The notes under the pieces were generated by a model. It made no database searches. It was not told where the DNA came from and was given only the letters and a program-made list of their open reading frames with translations. Of a stretch of 31,450 nucleotides of DNA, positions 30,202 to 31,450 are shown in pieces; position 1 is the first letter of the stretch, and every line of letters begins with the position of its first letter. The stretch covers positions 1 through 31,450 of the forward strand of contig CAYVUI010000046.1 in the NCBI GenBank assembly GCA_964454745.1. The letters run 5' to 3'. This DNA is from CAYVUI01 sp964454745. Its GTDB lineage: Bacteria > Planctomycetota > Phycisphaerae > Sedimentisphaerales > Anaerohalosphaeraceae. A program made the translations under genes and the position numbers.

Positions 30202-31140
30202 TTACTCGCCGGACTTTTGCTGCGTCGGCTCTTCCGGAGCGGGGTCAGCGGGCGCCGCGACAGGCTGCGTTTCCTGCTGGGGCGGTTCGGGTGCGGATTC
30301 AGGCTTTGCCGGCTCAGGCTGCGGGGTTGACGCAGCGGGCTGGGGCTGATCTGCACCTTCTTCATCGCCTTCTTCTTCGTCCGCACTGGCGAGAACTCTT
30401 CTGCGAGAGCGTTTGCGGGTGACCGGAGCCGCCGTGTGAGCGGAGCCCTGGATGCGAACCTGCGTTTTGCCCTCGAGAATCGCTTCTGCGAGCTGGTCCA
30501 TGATGATGCGAATGGCCTTGATGGAGTCGTCATTGCCGGGGATGGCTACATCCACGGAATCGGGGTCTCCATCGGTGTCGATGATCCCGATGGTGGGGAT
30601 ATCGAGCTTATTGGCTTCGCGAAGGGCAATGTATTCCTTTTTGACATCGACGACCACTACTGCGCCAGGCATTTTGTTCATTTTACGAATGCCTTCGAGG
30701 TTGGTCTTGATCTTGCGCATCTCGCGTTTGAGCCGTGTGGCCTGCTTTTTACTTTCGGCATCCATTTTGCCGGTCGAAGACATGTCTTCGAGTTCTTCGA
30801 GACGTTTGAGCCGGGAACGGATCGTGCGGAAGTTGGTAAGCGTTCCGCCGAGCCACCGTTCGATGACATAGTGCATGCCGGCTTTTTCCGCGGCTTGCGT
30901 TATGCCTTTCTTAGCCTGTCTCTTGGTTCCAACAAAAACTACATCCTTGCCAGAGGCCACTACTTCGGTAAGGAGCTTTTTAGCGATGATCAAGCCCTTG
31001 AGTGTTTCTCTGACATCAACAATGTGGATCATTCCGCGTTTTCCGAAAATGTAATCATCCATTTTCGGGTTCCAACGGCTGACCGCGTGTCCAAAGTGTA
31101 CGCCCGATGAGATCAAGTCTCGGGCAATCTGCTTATCCAC
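30202..31140 (-). CDS. rpsB: 30S ribosomal protein S2 with long C-terminal extension
   Basis: The first about 230 residues are a standard S2: LISSGVHFGHAVSRWNPKM, YIFGKRGMIHIVDVRET, VGTKRQAKKGI, YVIERWLGGTLTNFRTI and the PGNDDS segment near 202. S2 normally stops near 230-260; here it continues to 312 with a basic patch (TRKRSRRR) followed by about 60 residues rich in Glu, Pro, Gln and Ala, with repeated PEPAKPE/PEPPQQE units. The tail is probably disordered and lies on the ribosome surface. The start is GTG at 31140 with GGAGG about 11 nt upstream. It leads the rpsB-tsf transcript. Confidence 0.95.
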   Translation of the reverse strand: MDKQIARDLISSGVHFGHAVSRWNPKMDDYIFGKRGMIHIVDVRETLKGLIIAKKLLTEVVASGKDVVFVGTKRQAKKGITQAAEKAGMHYVIERWLGGTLTNFRTIRSRLKRLEELEDMSSTGKMDAESKKQATRLKREMRKIKTNLEGIRKMNKMPGAVVVVDVKKEYIALREANKLDIPTIGIIDTDGDPDSVDVAIPGNDDSIKAIRIIMDQLAEAILEGKTQVRIQGSAHTAAPVTRKRSRRRVLASADEEEGDEEGADQPQPAASTPQPEPAKPESAPEPPQQETQPVAAPADPAPEEPTQQKSGE

Positions 31141-31170
31141 GTCGTTTCAAGCCTCCAATTACGTCCACGT

Positions 31171-31193
31171 TTTTCAATTTTCAATTTTTCAAT
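31171..31193 (-). repeat. three tandem TTGAAAA-type repeats in the rpsB leader
   Basis: On the minus strand ATTGAAAA-type units occur three times with a 7-8 nt period, directly upstream of the rpsB ribosome binding site. They would be transcribed as an unstructured A-rich leader segment. Confidence 0.5.
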
Positions 31194-31209
31194 CTGTATA
31201 GAGATTGTA

Positions 31210-31225
31210 CCGCCTCCGATGGCGG
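31210..31225 (-). promoter_or_regulatory. hairpin in the rpsB mRNA leader
   Basis: CCGCC and GGCGG (five pairs, 6-nt loop) lie about 5-20 nt after the predicted transcript start of rpsB. S2 operons are often self-regulated through leader RNA; a role here is an inference only. Confidence 0.35.
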
Positions 31226-31235
31226 AAAGCCTGAT

Positions 31236-31264
31236 ACAATACCCTAAATGGTGCTGTGTGTCAA
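31236..31264 (-). promoter_or_regulatory. sigma70-type promoter of rpsB-tsf
   Basis: On the minus strand a perfect -35 box TTGACA (31264-31259) and a -10 box TATTGT (31241-31236) are separated by exactly 17 nt. The leader from the predicted start to the GTG is about 90 nt. Confidence 0.7.
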
Positions 31265-31450
31265 CTCTTTTGCGGATTTTCGGTTAGTTTTTGGATTTTT
31301 TGCAGATTTTCGGGAAATCAGGGGGGATAAAAAAAGACTTTGTGGCTAAAATCTTGGTTCTTGAAGTGCTTTTGTTGACAATACCTATAGGTTTACTGTA
31401 ACCGTTCACAGGGCGTGAATGTGGATTATGGCCCCAATAATGTAGGAAAA

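Larger units (their letters stand above)
31141..31450 (-). other. rpsB leader and upstream region to the window edge
   Basis: No gene is seen in these 310 nt. From the rpsB side it holds the GGAGG ribosome binding site, three tandem TTGAAAA-type repeats (31171-31193), a small hairpin (31210-31225) and the rpsB promoter (31236-31264). Beyond about 31270 the sequence is AT-rich; a TTGACA at 31375 on the plus strand has no matching -10 box. Confidence 0.6.

Noticed and set aside
31375..31380. TTGACA on the plus strand near the right edge as a promoter leading out of the window
   Set aside because: The sequence at the proper distance (GTAACC) is not a -10 box; the window ends before a gene could be seen.

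Overview
The window looks like chromosomal, mostly housekeeping DNA from a Gram-negative-type bacterium of the Planctomycetota, probably near the Phycisphaerae/Sedimentisphaerales. This is an inference from four things: an N-methylated prepilin-like protein with a planctomycete-style C-terminus, a ddl-ftsQ cluster that ends without ftsA/ftsZ, the protein style (AP4A-phosphorylase-like HIT protein, large AsmA-like protein), and many GTG/TTG starts. No rRNA, tRNA, CRISPR array, transposase or phage gene was found.

Layout. 1-1281 (minus): a small membrane-anchored protein and a prepilin-like protein, followed by a terminator. 1413-5644 (plus): a promoter and a tight peptidoglycan/division operon, murC-murB-ddl-ftsQ. 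5650-8196 (minus): ilvD followed by two YkgJ-type cysteine-cluster genes. 8401-13481 (plus): a strong promoter, then two paralogous lipoproteins, a HIT hydrolase, a dGTPase-like HD protein and a fused PgpA-UppP membrane phosphatase. 13567-18805 (plus): two unknown genes, then purA, uppS, cdsA and phoH. 19197-23375 (plus): a PgpH-type HD protein, ybeY, a CorC/HlyC-type CBS protein and recO. 23466-24851 (plus): an AT-rich gene unlike its neighbours, coding for a putative zinc metallopeptidase with a repeat-like tail. 24886-31140 (minus): the conserved rpsB-tsf-pyrH-frr cluster followed by a large AsmA-like gene.

How the genes fit together. Much of the window serves the cell envelope. MurC, MurB and Ddl make peptidoglycan precursors. 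UppS makes the undecaprenyl carrier and the UppP half of the fusion recycles it. CdsA and the PgpA half belong to phospholipid synthesis, and FtsQ to division. The rest is translation (S2, EF-Ts, RRF), ribosome maturation (YbeY, possibly PhoH), nucleotide metabolism (PurA, PyrH, dGTPase, HIT) and repair (RecO).

Most notable points: the PgpA-UppP fusion; the PgpH homologue that lacks the usual extracellular sensor domain; the compositionally foreign metallopeptidase gene flanked by an 8-bp direct repeat; a promoter overlapping the tsf terminator in front of pyrH; repeated 11-bp motifs in the ilvD/lipoprotein divergent region; and the two CxxCxxCC proteins in the operon of the Fe-S enzyme IlvD. 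No clear multi-gene novel system was found. All similarity calls are from motif recognition by eye, without database searches.
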